A stretch of DNA of 64,000 nucleotides from Actinoplanes derwentensis (GCF_900104725.1 NZ_LT629758.1:8332001-8396000); one strand, 5' to 3'. Shown: positions 32,366 to 44,429, counted from the stretch's first letter. The notes: generated by a model not told the origin, from the sequence alone. Made by a program: numbers and translations.

Positions 32366-33229
32366 TCAGTAGGCGGCGATCAGGAATCCGCCGAGCAGCA
32401 GGACCGGGCCGAGGAAGCTGGCGATCACCGCACCGCGCCGGGCCGGGCGTGACGGCATCCGCCGGGCCCCGGTCGCCACCGTGATGCCGTACCCGCAGAT
32501 CAGCACGAGCAGGAAGCCGATCCCCCAGCGCAGATGCGTGAGCGCCCCGGTCGTCGCGGTGTAGACCTGGTCACTGCTGGGGCTCACCATCCGGGCCGGC
32601 GCGATCGCCCCCGGCTGCCGTCCGTCGCCGGAGATCCCGAGCAGGGTCACTCCAGCGACGATGAGACTGCCGTCCGTGGTGGCGAACCGCCCGGTGCACT
32701 GCTGGGTGAGGCCGTCCCCGTCGCATCGGGTGGTCGTCGCGTACCCGGCGTCGCCGTGTCCGACGGCCAGCCAGAACGGTTCCGCGCTGACCCACCCGAA
32801 GAAGGCCGCCAGCAGGCTCAGCAGCACCAGTGCGCCCAGGGCGGTCACCGGGTTGCGGGCCGGCGGCCGGTGCCTGCTCCGGGGTGGCTCGTAGTCGGTC
32901 CGCTGCTCGGCGGCCCGGCGTTCCTCCTCACTGAGCCAGAACGGCGAGTTCTCCATCCGCTCCAGCCGGGCCGTCACCTCGGGCGACCCGGAGACCTCGG
33001 GCAGGGGCGTCACCCCGGGCCGTGGACTCTCCACGGACTCGACCGGCGGTAGTGGTGTGGGTGCCTCGCCGGGTCGTGGCTCGATGATCATCAGCTCGCC
33101 GGCGGTGGTGAGCGGCGGGTTCTTCGGTGCGGGACGCTCCAGGGGCAGACTCAGCGATTCGGTGACATAGGTCCACGGGTCACCCGGACTGGCAGGTGTT
33201 TCCCCTGGTTGAGGCGGGTTTCCGGTCAC
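32366..33229 (-). CDS. Proline-rich membrane protein, function unknown
   Basis: 287 residues. The first ~120 are disordered and Pro/Glu-rich with a conserved-looking [17 protein letters not shown]. Three spans follow: [48 protein letters not shown] and [23 protein letters not shown]. The loop between spans 1 and 2 has two Cys ([14 protein letters not shown]) likely to form an extracellular disulfide. The start at GTG 33229 lacks a clear ribosome site. Not recognised. Confidence 0.8.
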   Translation of the reverse strand: MTGNPPQPGETPASPGDPWTYVTESLSLPLERPAPKNPPLTTAGELMIIEPRPGEAPTPLPPVESVESPRPGVTPLPEVSGSPEVTARLERMENSPFWLSEEERRAAEQRTDYEPPRSRHRPPARNPVTALGALVLLSLLAAFFGWVSAEPFWLAVGHGDAGYATTTRCDGDGLTQQCTGRFATTDGSLIVAGVTLLGISGDGRQPGAIAPARMVSPSSDQVYTATTGALTHLRWGIGFLLVLICGYGITVATGARRMPSRPARRGAVIASFLGPVLLLGGFLIAAY

Positions 33230-33361
33230 CAGCTCATTGAACGCCCGCGAACTGCGGTGAGCACGTCACTGATCGGGCGTGTCGGGACAAATCGACATGC
33301 CAGCGCGGTAGGGGGTTATCCGTTCGCGGATCGCACCGGGGGGTCACTACGCTTGGTTTCC

Positions 33362-35167
33362 ATGAGTCACGTTCTCGCCGCGGTCGCCTGGCCCTACGCC
33401 AACGGCCCGCGCCACATCGGTCATGTCTCCGGCTTCGGGGTGCCCTCCGACGTTTTCAGCCGGTTCATGCGGATGTCCGGCCACGACGTGCTCATGGTGT
33501 CCGGCACCGACGAGCACGGCACCCCGATCCAGGTGCAGGCCGACGCCGACGGAGTCACCCCGCGTGAGCTCGCCGACCGCTACAACCGGGTGATCGTCGA
33601 GGACCTGCACGGTCTCGGCCTCTCCTACGACCTGTTCACCCGCACGACGACCCGTAACCACTACGCGATCGTCCAGGAGCTGTTCGAGGGGCTGCACCGC
33701 AACGGCTACATCGTCGCCCGCACCACCCTGGGCGCGATCTCCCCGTCCACCGGCCGCACCCTGCCGGACCGTTACATCGAGGGCACCTGCCCGATCTGTG
33801 GCTACGACGGCGCCCGCGGCGACCAGTGCGACAACTGTGGCAACCAGCTCGACCCGGAGCAGCTGGTCAACCCGCGGTCCCGGATCAACGGGGAGACCCC
33901 GAAGTTCGTCGAGACCGAGCACTTCTTCCTCGACCTGCCGGCGTTCGCCGAGGCGATCGGCGGCTGGCTGGACCACCGGGAGAACTGGCGGCCCAACGTC
34001 CTGAAGTTCTCCCGCAACCTGCTCGACGACCTCCAGCCCCGGGCCATCACCCGCGACCTGGAGTGGGGCGTGCCGATCCCGCTGGACGGCTGGCGGGACC
34101 GCAACGACAAGCGGATCTACGTCTGGTTCGACGCGGTCATCGGTTACCTGTCGGCGTCGATCGAGTGGGCCCGCCGCTCCGGCGACCCGGAGGCCTGGCG
34201 GCAGTGGTGGTCGGCCGACTCGCAGGGCAAGGACGCGCTCGGTTACTACTTCATGGGCAAGGACAACATCGTCTTCCACTCGGTGATCTGGCCGGCGCTG
34301 CTGCTCGGCTACTCCGGTGCGGGCGACAAGGGCGGTCAGGCCGGTGAGTTCGGCAAGCTGAACCTGCCGACCGAGGTGGTCTCCAGTGAGTACCTGACGA
34401 TGGAGGGCAAGAAGTTCTCCTCGTCCCGCCGGGTGGTCATCTACGTGCGTGACTTCCTGGAGCGCTACGACGCGGACGCCCTGCGCTACTTCATCGCGGC
34501 GGCCGGTCCGGAGTCCAACGACACCGACTTCACCTGGGCCGAGTTCGTCCGGCGCAACAACGACGAGCTGGTGGCGGGCTGGGGCAACCTGGTCAACCGT
34601 TCGGTCTCGATGGCGGCGAAGAACTTCGGCGTGATCCCCGCGGCCGGCGAGTTCACGCCGGAGGACCTCGCCGTGCTGGAAGCGGCGAAGACCGGGTTCA
34701 CCACGGTCGGCGAGCTGATCGGCAAGCACCGGCAGAAGGCGGCGATCGGCGAGGCGATGCGGGTGGTCGCCGAGGCGAACAAATACCTGTCCGAGCAGGC
34801 CCCGTGGAAGCTGAAGTCCGATGAGGACAAGCCGCGGCAGGCGACCGTCCTGCACGTGGCGCTACAGGTGATCAGCGACGCCAACACGCTGCTGACCCCG
34901 TTCCTGCCGCACTCCGCGCAGAAGGTCTTCGAGCTGCTCGGCGGTGAGGGCGTGCACGCCCCGATGCCGCGGATCGAGGAGGTCGAGGATCTGGACGGCG
35001 GCCCCGGTTACCCGGTGCTCACCGGTGACTACACAGTGGGTGCTCGTTGGGAGTCGGTGCCGCTGGTGGCCGGGACTCCGCTGGCGACGCCGACGCCGAT
35101 CTTCCGCAAGCTCGATCCGTCGGTAGTGGAGGAAGAGCTGGCCCGGCTGGGCGGCGACGAGTCCTGA
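33362..35167 (+). CDS. metG: Methionyl-tRNA synthetase
   Basis: 601 residues. ATG 33362 is 8 nt after TACGCT; the 51-codon upstream extension has no homology. [22 protein letters not shown] is the class I HIGH region, [18 protein letters not shown] the zinc knuckle, and KKFSSSR the KMSKS-equivalent. The anticodon-binding helical domain follows. It lacks the C-terminal Trbp111 dimerisation domain. Followed by a strong terminator. Confidence 0.96.
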   Translation: MSHVLAAVAWPYANGPRHIGHVSGFGVPSDVFSRFMRMSGHDVLMVSGTDEHGTPIQVQADADGVTPRELADRYNRVIVEDLHGLGLSYDLFTRTTTRNHYAIVQELFEGLHRNGYIVARTTLGAISPSTGRTLPDRYIEGTCPICGYDGARGDQCDNCGNQLDPEQLVNPRSRINGETPKFVETEHFFLDLPAFAEAIGGWLDHRENWRPNVLKFSRNLLDDLQPRAITRDLEWGVPIPLDGWRDRNDKRIYVWFDAVIGYLSASIEWARRSGDPEAWRQWWSADSQGKDALGYYFMGKDNIVFHSVIWPALLLGYSGAGDKGGQAGEFGKLNLPTEVVSSEYLTMEGKKFSSSRRVVIYVRDFLERYDADALRYFIAAAGPESNDTDFTWAEFVRRNNDELVAGWGNLVNRSVSMAAKNFGVIPAAGEFTPEDLAVLEAAKTGFTTVGELIGKHRQKAAIGEAMRVVAEANKYLSEQAPWKLKSDEDKPRQATVLHVALQVISDANTLLTPFLPHSAQKVFELLGGEGVHAPMPRIEEVEDLDGGPGYPVLTGDYTVGARWESVPLVAGTPLATPTPIFRKLDPSVVEEELARLGGDES

Positions 35168-35186
35168 CCTGTTGTTTCGTTCCACC

Positions 35187-35221
35187 GATGCCCGTCGGCG
35201 CGTACTGCGCCGGCGGGCATC
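35187..35221 (+). terminator. Terminator of metG
   Basis: GATGCCCGTCGGCGC pairs with GCGCCGGCGGGCATC (one G-U) around a 5-nt loop, 20 nt after the metG stop. No T run. Its outer arm GATGCCCG is shared with the terminator at 36699. Confidence 0.85.
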
Positions 35222-35387
35222 GTCGTCGATGTGGCGGCGATCACTTCCGGTGATCGTTTAAGGGATTGATGGTCGTGTGTGGATCGGGTATCGTCACTGC
35301 GCCACGGGGGAACGGGGGCGTTTCATCGGTACCGGTTCGTAACGGCGCTGGTTCTTCGTGTGGCTCCCACTGTTCGAAGGAGTCTCC

Positions 35388-36674
35388 TTGAAATCACGTC
35401 TCATCCGGCCGGCGCTGGCTGCACTGGTCGGTGGCGCGATCGTCGCCGGCGGCGCGGTCTACGGCTCGCCGGCCCTTGCTGAGGACCCGTCCCCGGCCGT
35501 TTCCGAGTCCGAGTCGGCCTCCCCGTCGCCCAGCGAGTCCGAGTCCGAGTCGTCGTCCCCCTCGCCGTCGGTGAGTGAGTCCGAGTCGGAGTCCGCCTCC
35601 CCGTCGCCGTCGCCGAGCGAGTCGTCCGCCGCGCCGTCGCCGAGTGTGAGCATCAGCCCGAGTTCGAGCCCGAGTCCGGACAAGGACACCAAGGGCCCGA
35701 CCAAGGCCAACTTCAAGCTGAACTACACGGCGGTCTGGCTCGGCCAGGTCGTCACGTTCACGCAGACGGCTGCCGACCTGGCCGACCCGACCGACGCGAC
35801 CGCGAAGCTCTCCCGGGTGGTGAACTGGGGTGACGGCACGACGACCCCGCTCGCGGCGAGCACCACGACCGTTCGGAAGACGTACTCCCGCAAGGGGTCT
35901 TTCAAGGTCGTCGTCACCGTCACCGACCCGGCGGGCAACCGCCTCGTCACCCCGGCCAAGACCGTCGCGGTGACCACCGCGACCGGCACGGTGACCCTGA
36001 GCAAGAAGACCGTCTACCACGGTCAGCCGTTCACCATCACGACCAAGAAGATTCCGGCGGGGGCGACCTACTTCCGGATCGACTGGAGTGACGGCTGGGC
36101 CTCGCTGCACAAGGCCAAGAACGGTGCCGCCATCACCGGCCGGGTGCTCTACCAGTGGAAGTGGGACGCGGCCCAGGGCGAGTACGTCCGTGTCGGTGGC
36201 AAGATCGCCGGTAAGCGGGCCATCAAGATCTCCTGGTACAACGCCAAGGGTTACAGCGTCAACCAGGGCGTCGGCACCCTCAACGTGCTGAAGGACTCCT
36301 CGCGGCCGGCGCTGACGATCACGAAGCCGTCAGCGGCGAACAAGGCCAGCTCCTGGAAGACCATCAAGGGAACTGCCTCGGACAAGGGCTCCGGCGTCTC
36401 CTACGTCTACATGACCGTGCAGCGGGCGACTTCGACCGGCAAGTACTACTGCCTGACGAAGGCCAAGAAGTGGAAGCGTGTCTACTCCGACACCGACGTC
36501 TGGAACTACTGCTACAGCGCGGGCGTCCCGGCCAAGATCGTCAAGGGTAAGTGGTCGGTGACCATCCCCGCCGGCATCACCAAGAACCAGATGATCCTCG
36601 TCGACGCGTGGGTGTACGACAACGCGGACCTCTACCGCGACAAGTCCCGCGAGGCCACGATCACCAGGAACTGA
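35388..36674 (+). CDS. Secreted protein with Ser/Glu/Pro linker and PKD-like domain (paralogue A)
   Basis: 428 residues from TTG 35388; GAAGGAG lies 5 nt upstream, exactly as in the next paralogue. Signal peptide with cleavage after SPALA (~residue 31). Residues ~32-100 are a repeat of SESES/SPSP units, acting as a stalk. The rest is beta-rich: a PKD-like module with RVVNWGDGTTTPL and GSFKVVVTVTDPAGN, a second module with YFRIDWSDG, and a C-terminal module with two conserved Cys (YYCLTKAKKW...WNYCYSAG). No anchor motif, so probably released or wall-bound non-covalently. Function unknown. Confidence 0.88.
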   Translation: MKSRLIRPALAALVGGAIVAGGAVYGSPALAEDPSPAVSESESASPSPSESESESSSPSPSVSESESESASPSPSPSESSAAPSPSVSISPSSSPSPDKDTKGPTKANFKLNYTAVWLGQVVTFTQTAADLADPTDATAKLSRVVNWGDGTTTPLAASTTTVRKTYSRKGSFKVVVTVTDPAGNRLVTPAKTVAVTTATGTVTLSKKTVYHGQPFTITTKKIPAGATYFRIDWSDGWASLHKAKNGAAITGRVLYQWKWDAAQGEYVRVGGKIAGKRAIKISWYNAKGYSVNQGVGTLNVLKDSSRPALTITKPSAANKASSWKTIKGTASDKGSGVSYVYMTVQRATSTGKYYCLTKAKKWKRVYSDTDVWNYCYSAGVPAKIVKGKWSVTIPAGITKNQMILVDAWVYDNADLYRDKSREATITRN

Positions 36675-36698
36675 ACCGCGGACCTAGGTCCTTCGTTC

Positions 36699-36732
36699 GA
36701 TGCCCGCCGAGCCCGATGGCTCGGCGGGCATC
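36699..36732 (+). terminator. Terminator between the two secreted paralogues
   Basis: GATGCCCGCCGAGCC and GGCTCGGCGGGCATC form a perfect 15-bp stem with a CGAT loop, 24 nt after the stop of paralogue A. So the two genes are separate transcription units. Confidence 0.88.
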
Positions 36733-36835
36733 GCCGTCCGCAGGATTGATCATGCCGCTGACCTCGGGTACCTTCGCCGAAACCGCGGGGAGACGTGGGT
36801 GTTTCGTCGTGTGATCCACCCGCGAAGGAGCCCCG

Positions 36836-38077
36836 TTGAAACCACGCCTCGCCGCACTGATGGCTGCCGCGCTCAGTGGTGTGGTGGTGGCCGCCGGCGT
36901 CGTGTCCACCACCCCGGCCGCTGCGGTCTCCACGCACATGAATCTCCGCGCCGACGAGTCCGGCGAACCGAGCGACTCCGCCGAGCCGAGCGAGTCGGGC
37001 GACACGTCGACCGCGCCGGACCCTGAGCAGACCGAGCCGAGTGCGAGCCCGTCGAGCAGCGCGCCGAGTCCCGAGCCCAGCAACGGACCCAGCAGCGGAT
37101 CACCCGGGTCGTCGAGCGGCTCGCCGAGTGCCGTCCCCGGCGACGTCACACCGCCGACCGGCACTTTCCGGCTCAACGCCACCGGACTCTGGCTGGGGCA
37201 GCAGGTCCGCTTCGAACAGCGCGCCGGTGAGTTCAGTACGGACACCGTCAGCCGGGTGATCAACTGGGGCGACGGCAGCACCACGCCGCTGCCGGCTGGG
37301 ACCACTGCGGCCACCAAGCAGTACGGCCGGGTCGGCTCCTATCCGGTCACCGTGGTTCTCACCGACCGGGCCGGCAACCGGTCGAGCATCACCGCCAAGA
37401 CGGTGCGGGTGACCACTCCGGCCGGTAAGTGGGCGCTCAGCCGTACCAAGGTCTATCAGGGTGTGCCGTTCTCGGTGAACGTGCCGGCGGTGCCGTCCGG
37501 GGCCACCCGGATCCTGATCGACTGGAGCAACGGCAAGACCGTGCAGTACACCGCCCGCAAGGGCGCGTTCACCAACGACATCCTCTACAAGCCGGGCACC
37601 AGCACCCGGATCAGCGGCACCCAGACGGTGCGGATCTCGTTCGGCAATGCCAACGGCTGGAGTGCCTACCAGGGCGTCGGGCGGATCAACGTCCTCGCCG
37701 ACCGGACCCGGCCCAGCCTGACGATCACCAAGCCGTCGGCACCGAGCCGGATCGCGTCGTGGAAGACGGTCCGGGGAACCGTCGCCGACAAGGGCTCCGG
37801 TGCGCCGTACGTCTGGCTGACCGTCGCCCGTTCCACCAGCGCCGGTAGGTTCTACTGCCTCACCCCGGCTCGCAAATGGAAGCGCTACACCACCGACGCC
37901 CAGTTCTGGGACTACTGCGCGAAGGATGGCGTCCGGGTCACGGCGAGCAAGGGCAAGTGGTCGATGAAGGTGCCCGCCGGAGCCACCAAGGGACAGTTCC
38001 TGGTGTACGCCTGGACCTACGACTGGGCCGACAACCTCACTCAGAAGTCCCGCCAGGCCGCCCTGACCCGAAGTTAG
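36836..38077 (+). CDS. Secreted protein with PKD-like domain (paralogue B)
   Basis: 413 residues from TTG 36836 with GAAGGAG 5 nt upstream. Signal peptide MKPRLAALMAAALSGVVVAAG.. ending TTPAAA. The stalk is shorter and less regular (SGEPSDSAEPSESGDTS..). It aligns with paralogue A along the whole mature part: RVINWGDGSTTPL, VVLTDRAGNRS, ILIDWSNG, GVGRINVL, FYCLTPARKWKRY...FWDYCAKDG. A tandem duplication with substantial divergence. It ends tail-to-tail with the next gene, overlapping by 4 nt. Confidence 0.88.
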   Translation: MKPRLAALMAAALSGVVVAAGVVSTTPAAAVSTHMNLRADESGEPSDSAEPSESGDTSTAPDPEQTEPSASPSSSAPSPEPSNGPSSGSPGSSSGSPSAVPGDVTPPTGTFRLNATGLWLGQQVRFEQRAGEFSTDTVSRVINWGDGSTTPLPAGTTAATKQYGRVGSYPVTVVLTDRAGNRSSITAKTVRVTTPAGKWALSRTKVYQGVPFSVNVPAVPSGATRILIDWSNGKTVQYTARKGAFTNDILYKPGTSTRISGTQTVRISFGNANGWSAYQGVGRINVLADRTRPSLTITKPSAPSRIASWKTVRGTVADKGSGAPYVWLTVARSTSAGRFYCLTPARKWKRYTTDAQFWDYCAKDGVRVTASKGKWSMKVPAGATKGQFLVYAWTYDWADNLTQKSRQAALTRS

Positions 38078-39108
38078 ATCTGGTAACCGATGTCGGCGAT
38101 GTGGTGGTCGGACAGTTCGTCGACCGCCGCCCACGACTCGTAGATGCCCCGCTCGTAACACCGGGCGCCGGTCGCGCTGATCGTGTCGGCGTCCGGGTGG
38201 AGCAGCCGCAGCCGGGCCCACGTCTCGTCACGCTGCAGCACCCAGCAGTCGGCACCTCGCCAGCGGGCCTGCTCGGCCCGGCGGCTCAGGGTCTGCACCG
38301 GATAGCGGGCGGCCCGGGTCAGCGCCCGCACCCGGAACTCGCCGGGCGGATCGGCGACCGCCTCGTACTCGTTGTCGTCGATCCGGCCGACCAGCCGGGC
38401 CGTGCCGGAGGCGGTGCACGGGACGTACTCCCGATCCGGGCTGCCACCGGGGATCTCGCCGAGCAGACTCCGCCAGCGCGGTCCGGCCAGCCGCAGCCAG
38501 CCGTGCTGTTCCGGCTGGTACGTGTAGAGGACGACCTCGTCGCCGCCCGGCACGGACGCCAGGATCTGTGCGTTCGCCGTCAGCGGCAGATCCGCGAAGC
38601 CGGCCGTCACGTACTCCGGGATCAGATCGTCGGCACTCGGGGTGAAACCGGTGCCGAGCACCATCGCGCCGACCCGGGAATGCCCCGGCAGCGCGGCCAG
38701 CCCCGGATGGGCCGGAGCCGCCGGGATCTCGTAGTCCAGCGGATCGACAGCCCGCCAGCGCAGCGCGAACGACACCTGACCGTCGGTCGCGCCGTCGGTG
38801 CGCAACAGGGCCAGATCCTGAGGTTCGCGCAGGTGGGCGATGTCGCAGGAGCGGTAGCAGAATCCGTACGGCAGCCAGCCGCCGAGATGCCCGGCGACCT
38901 GGGCCGGGGAGAGGATCTTGGTCATCCGGGTGCCCCGGCGGATCGCCGCGGTGGCCCGGATCGCGTGTAGCACCGGATCCTCCCGGTACCCCGCCGACTG
39001 ACTCATCGACTGCACCTGATGCCAGTTCAGGTCACGGCGCAGCGGGGCCGTCAGCGGTGGGTCGAGCGGGTCGGCACCTATCTCACTGTCCTCGCCGGTC
39101 ACGGTCAC
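38074..39108 (-). CDS. Hypothetical protein, 344 aa
   Basis: GTG 39108 lies 7 nt after TAGGTT, so the 23-codon upstream extension is dropped. The protein has no signal peptide or membrane span. Repeated small modules containing Trp/Arg and acidic residues are visible (EYEAVADPPGEFRVRALTRAARYPV, CWVLQRDETWARLRLLHPDADT), which suggests a soluble all-beta protein of SH3-like repeats with an N-terminal helical region. I do not recognise a family. Strong coding bias supports the gene. Confidence 0.78.
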   Translation of the reverse strand: MTVTGEDSEIGADPLDPPLTAPLRRDLNWHQVQSMSQSAGYREDPVLHAIRATAAIRRGTRMTKILSPAQVAGHLGGWLPYGFCYRSCDIAHLREPQDLALLRTDGATDGQVSFALRWRAVDPLDYEIPAAPAHPGLAALPGHSRVGAMVLGTGFTPSADDLIPEYVTAGFADLPLTANAQILASVPGGDEVVLYTYQPEQHGWLRLAGPRWRSLLGEIPGGSPDREYVPCTASGTARLVGRIDDNEYEAVADPPGEFRVRALTRAARYPVQTLSRRAEQARWRGADCWVLQRDETWARLRLLHPDADTISATGARCYERGIYESWAAVDELSDHHIADIGYQI

Positions 39109-39187
39109 GCGGCGCAACCTAAACGACCGTGGTGGACCCCGGGTGAACACGCGGTTACCGAAAAACACGCCGTGCACAATGTCTCAC

Positions 39188-40075
39188 ATGTCTACCCCAT
39201 CGGCGTCGCGCCGCACGAAGGACTCCCGTCGATCCGGGGAGTTCCCGCCGGCGCCCGAGCCGCTAGCGGTCCCGGTCTTCGACAGCCACACCCACCTCGA
39301 CCTGACGGTTCAGGAGGCGGGCGTGCCTGGCGACGGCGCCGGTGACCCGGTCGAGGCGCTCATCGCCGCCGCAGCCAAGAGCGGCGTGGACCGGCTCGTC
39401 CAGGTGGGAGTGGACGTCACCTCCTCGGTCTGGGGCGCCGACCTGGCCGAGCGGCACGGCTCGGTGCTGGCCGCGGTGGCCCTGCACCCCAACGAGGCGC
39501 CGCGGCTCGACGACCTGGACGAGGCGCTGCGGGTGATCGAGGCGCAGGCGGCCCGGCCCCGAGTGCGGGGCATCGGGGAGACCGGGCTGGACACCTTCCG
39601 GACCGGCGAGGACGGCCGGGCCGCGCAGGAGCAGAGTTTCCGGGCCCACATCGCCATCGCCAAGCGGTACTCCAAGGCGCTGATCATCCACGACCGCCAG
39701 GCGCACGCCGATGTGCTGCGGGTGCTCGACGAGGAGGGCGCGCCGGACCGGGTGGTGCTGCACTGCTTCTCCGGTGATGCCGAGTTCGCCGCCGAGTGTG
39801 TGCGCCGTGGCTATTTCCTGAGCTTCGCCGGCACGGTGACCTTCGCCAGCGCGGTCAACCTGCGCGAGGCGGCCGCGATCACCCCGCCCGCGCAGATGAT
39901 GGTGGAGACCGACGCGCCCTACCTGACGCCCACGCCGTACCGGGGCCGGCCCAACGCGTCCTACCTGGTGCCGCTGACCATGCGGGCACTGGCCACCGCC
40001 TCCGGCACCGACCTGGACACGCTCTGCGCCACGATCTCCGCCAACGGCGACGCGGTCTTCGGTAGCTGGGCGTAG
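39188..40075 (+). CDS. tatD: TatD-family deoxyribonuclease/metal hydrolase
   Basis: 295 residues. VFDSHTHLDLT carries the HxH metal pair, RGIGETGLDTF the next Glu, ALIIHDRQAHADV and VVLHCFSGD the later His ligands, and VETDAPYLTPTPYRGRPN the last Asp. ATG 39188 (MSTPSASRR) is 7 nt after CACAAT, like trpS; ATG 39179 is the alternative. TatD proteins are 3'-5' exonucleases or related hydrolases. It precedes ksgA, as Rv1008 precedes Rv1010. Confidence 0.94.
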   Translation: MSTPSASRRTKDSRRSGEFPPAPEPLAVPVFDSHTHLDLTVQEAGVPGDGAGDPVEALIAAAAKSGVDRLVQVGVDVTSSVWGADLAERHGSVLAAVALHPNEAPRLDDLDEALRVIEAQAARPRVRGIGETGLDTFRTGEDGRAAQEQSFRAHIAIAKRYSKALIIHDRQAHADVLRVLDEEGAPDRVVLHCFSGDAEFAAECVRRGYFLSFAGTVTFASAVNLREAAAITPPAQMMVETDAPYLTPTPYRGRPNASYLVPLTMRALATASGTDLDTLCATISANGDAVFGSWA

Positions 40076-40127
40076 CCCAGCCATCCCTTACCGAACAGGT
40101 GTCGGCGTGTCACCGTAGGCTCTCGGC

Positions 40128-41090
40128 ATGGCGGATGTGCTGAACCATTTTCAACCGGGTGACGAGCCCGTCGACGACGGGCCGGTCCGGCCCCGTCCCG
40201 GTGAAAAGGGTTCGCTGCTCGGCCCGGCGGAGATCCGGGAACTGGCCGCCCGTCTCGGCGTCACGCCGACCAAGAAGCTCGGCCAGAACTTCCTGCACGA
40301 CCCGAACACCATCCGGCGCATCGTCACCGCGGCCGGCCTGCGCCCGGACGACGTGGCCCTGGAGGTCGGGCCGGGTCTCGGTTCGCTGACGCTGGGCCTG
40401 GCCGGGGCGGTGCGTCACGTGCACGCCGTGGAGATCGACCCGACGCTGGCGAAGGCCCTGCCGGAGACGGTCGCCGTCCCGCACCTGACCGTGCACCTGG
40501 CCGACGCGCTGCGGGTGACCGCCGAGCTGTTCGATCCGGCGCCGACGATGCTGGTGGCGAACTTGCCGTACAACGTCGCGGTCCCGGTGGTCCTGAACCT
40601 GCTGGCCGGGCTGCCCTCGCTGCGCGGCGGCCTGGTGATGGTGCAGAAGGAGGTCGCCGACCGGCTCATCGCCGGGCCCGGTTCGAAGGTGTACGGCGTG
40701 CCCTCGGTCAAACTGGCCTGGTACGCCCAGGCGCGCTCGGCCGGGAAGGTGCCGCCCGCGGTGTTCTGGCCGGTGCCCAACGTGGATTCCGGCCTGGTCG
40801 CGTTCACCCGGCGGGAAGCACCGGCCGGTGCCGCCCGCGCCGACGTGTTCGCAGTGGTGGACGCGGCGTTCGCCCAGCGGCGCAAGACGTTGCGGGCCGC
40901 GCTGGCCGGCTGGGCCGGTGGCCCGGACAAAGCGGAGTCGGTGCTGCGTGCGGCCGGGGTGAGCCCGCAGGCGAGAGGCGAGGCGCTCACCGTCGGCGAG
41001 TTCGTCGCGATCGCCGCGGCAGCGAGACAACTGGGGTACGGCGGTAAGCTCACCCGGTCCGACGTGCAGCCCGAGGAGATGAGTTCATGA
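40128..41090 (+). CDS. rsmA: 16S rRNA (adenine1518/1519-N6)-dimethyltransferase
   Basis: 320 residues. [35 protein letters not shown] (SAM site), HAVEIDP, and the catalytic [10 protein letters not shown] are all present, with [15 protein letters not shown] and the C-terminal helical domain. It dimethylates the two adenines of the last 16S hairpin (KsgA). TAGGCT is 6 nt before the ATG. Its stop overlaps a 16-codon ORF, which in turn overlaps ispE. Confidence 0.96.
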   Translation: MADVLNHFQPGDEPVDDGPVRPRPGEKGSLLGPAEIRELAARLGVTPTKKLGQNFLHDPNTIRRIVTAAGLRPDDVALEVGPGLGSLTLGLAGAVRHVHAVEIDPTLAKALPETVAVPHLTVHLADALRVTAELFDPAPTMLVANLPYNVAVPVVLNLLAGLPSLRGGLVMVQKEVADRLIAGPGSKVYGVPSVKLAWYAQARSAGKVPPAVFWPVPNVDSGLVAFTRREAPAGAARADVFAVVDAAFAQRRKTLRAALAGWAGGPDKAESVLRAAGVSPQARGEALTVGEFVAIAAAARQLGYGGKLTRSDVQPEEMSS

Positions 41091-41137
41091 CCGCGCCGTT
41101 CGAGATCGAGCTGCCGATCCGGGACATCACTCCGTGA
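41087..41137 (+). CDS. 16-residue coupling minicistron between rsmA and ispE
   Basis: ATG 41087 overlaps the rsmA stop (ATGA), the frame reads [16 protein letters not shown], and its TGA overlaps the ispE GTG (GTGA). A GAGGAG lies 5 nt before the ATG. This exact chain of overlaps would pass ribosomes from rsmA to ispE. It may also be the remnant of a longer gene. No homologue known to me. Confidence 0.45.
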   Translation: MTAPFEIELPIRDITP

Positions 41138-42081
41138 CGGAGGCTTGGGGACCGGGCGACGACGAGCCCCGCCCGCACCGTGGCCCGGTCAAGGTGCGCG
41201 TCCCGGCGAAGATCAACCTGCACCTCGGGGTGGGCCCGCTGCGGCCGGACGGCTTTCACGAGCTGAACACCGTCTACCACGCGATCAGCCTCTTCGACGA
41301 GCTCACCGCCCGGCGCGGGGACACCCTTGCGCTGACCATGGAGGGTGAGGGCACCGGCGAGCTGGCGCTCGACGAGTCGAACCTGATCATCCGGGCCGCC
41401 CGGGCGCTGGCCACCCGCGGCCGGGTGCCCGCCTACGCCCGGCTGCACCTGCGCAAGAGCATCCCGCTGGCCGGTGGCCTGGCCGGCGGCAGTGCCGACG
41501 CGGCAGCCACCCTGATCGCCTGTGACCTGCTGTGGGGTCTCGGCATGTCCCGTGACGACCTGGCCGAGGTGGGCGCCGACCTGGGTTCGGACATCCCGTT
41601 CCTGCTGCACGGCGGCACTGCTCTGGGCACCGGCCACGGCGAGACGGTCAGCCCGATCCTGGCCCGGCCGACCACCTGGCACTGGGTGGTGGCGATCGCC
41701 GATGAGGGCCTGTCCACCCCGGCGGTCTATCGCGAGCTGGACCGGCTGCGCGACGACTCCTGGCCACCTGCCCCGCTGGACGGCCCGGACCGGCTGATGA
41801 CCGCGCTGCGCCAGCGTGACCCGGAGGTGCTCGGTGCCGCGCTCGGCAACGACCTCCAGCCGGCCGCGCTCTCGCTGCGCCCGCAGCTGGCCGACGTGCT
41901 GAAAGCGGGTCACGAGGCGGGTGCGATCACCGGTCTGGTCTCCGGTTCCGGCCCGACGGTCGTCTTCCTGACGGCCGACGCGGCGCACGCGCAAGAGGTG
42001 GCGGCCGGCCTGACCGCGGCGCAGGTGTGCCGGACCGTGGTCACCGCCCGGGGACCGCAGCCGGGCGCGCGGGTAATCTAG
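41134..42081 (+). CDS. ispE: 4-diphosphocytidyl-2-C-methyl-D-erythritol kinase
   Basis: 315 residues, GTG 41134. GHMP kinase: VRVPAKINLHLGVGPLRPDGFHEL (substrate Lys/Asn/His motif), IPLAGGLAGGSADAAATL (phosphate loop) and GLVSGSGPTVVFL (motif 3). It phosphorylates CDP-ME in the MEP isoprenoid pathway, source of the polyprenyl carriers used by the pmt and sugar-transferase enzymes elsewhere in the window. Confidence 0.96.
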   Translation: MTEAWGPGDDEPRPHRGPVKVRVPAKINLHLGVGPLRPDGFHELNTVYHAISLFDELTARRGDTLALTMEGEGTGELALDESNLIIRAARALATRGRVPAYARLHLRKSIPLAGGLAGGSADAAATLIACDLLWGLGMSRDDLAEVGADLGSDIPFLLHGGTALGTGHGETVSPILARPTTWHWVVAIADEGLSTPAVYRELDRLRDDSWPPAPLDGPDRLMTALRQRDPEVLGAALGNDLQPAALSLRPQLADVLKAGHEAGAITGLVSGSGPTVVFLTADAAHAQEVAAGLTAAQVCRTVVTARGPQPGARVI

Positions 42082-42089
42082 AACCCATC

Positions 42090-43889
<1,800 letters not shown>

Positions 43890-43967
43890 TCCGGGGGGTG
43901 TGCCTGCGCCGCTTGTCGGGGATACGCGAGAATCTGCACGAAGACACCTGACCTTGGAGACGGAACC

Positions 43968-44429
43968 ATGGCGCACACCCCGGTCAATCACCCGCTTCGG
44001 CCGATCTACCGGATCGTCGGATTCGTCACCGGCGCCTACCTGGTGGCGTTCGGGCTCATCGGGTTCATCGCGACGTCCGGTGAGCCTTTCAGCGGGCCCG
44101 GCGGACAGGCGCTCGGCCAGGGCAGCAATCTGCTGTGGTCGATCATCGTGCTGGCGGTCGGTGGCATCGTCCTGCTCGGCACCGCGATCGGCCGCAACCT
44201 GGACGTCCGCATCGATCAGTTCCTGGGCTGGGGCCTGCTGGTCCTCGGCTCCTTCTCGCTGTGCGTGCTGCGCACCGACGAGGTGAACTTCTTCGGTTTC
44301 ACGATGTCCACGGTGATCGCCACCTACCTGGCCGGCCTGCTGCTGATCACGGTCAGCCTGTACAGCAAGTCCGCCCCCCAGTCGAAGGCCGGCGCGCCGC
44401 GCCAGGTCCGCGAGGGCCGGACCGCCTGA
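43968..44429 (+). CDS. DUF4383 membrane protein
   Basis: 153 residues with GGAGAC before ATG 43968. MAHTPVNHPLRPIYRIVGFVTGAYLVAFGLIGF is the DUF4383 N-terminus. Four spans, with NLLWSIIVLAVGGIVLLGTAIG and FGFTMSTVIATYLAGLLLITVSLY at the conserved places. Function unknown. Convergent with the TetR gene 22 bp away. Confidence 0.93.
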   Translation: MAHTPVNHPLRPIYRIVGFVTGAYLVAFGLIGFIATSGEPFSGPGGQALGQGSNLLWSIIVLAVGGIVLLGTAIGRNLDVRIDQFLGWGLLVLGSFSLCVLRTDEVNFFGFTMSTVIATYLAGLLLITVSLYSKSAPQSKAGAPRQVREGRTA

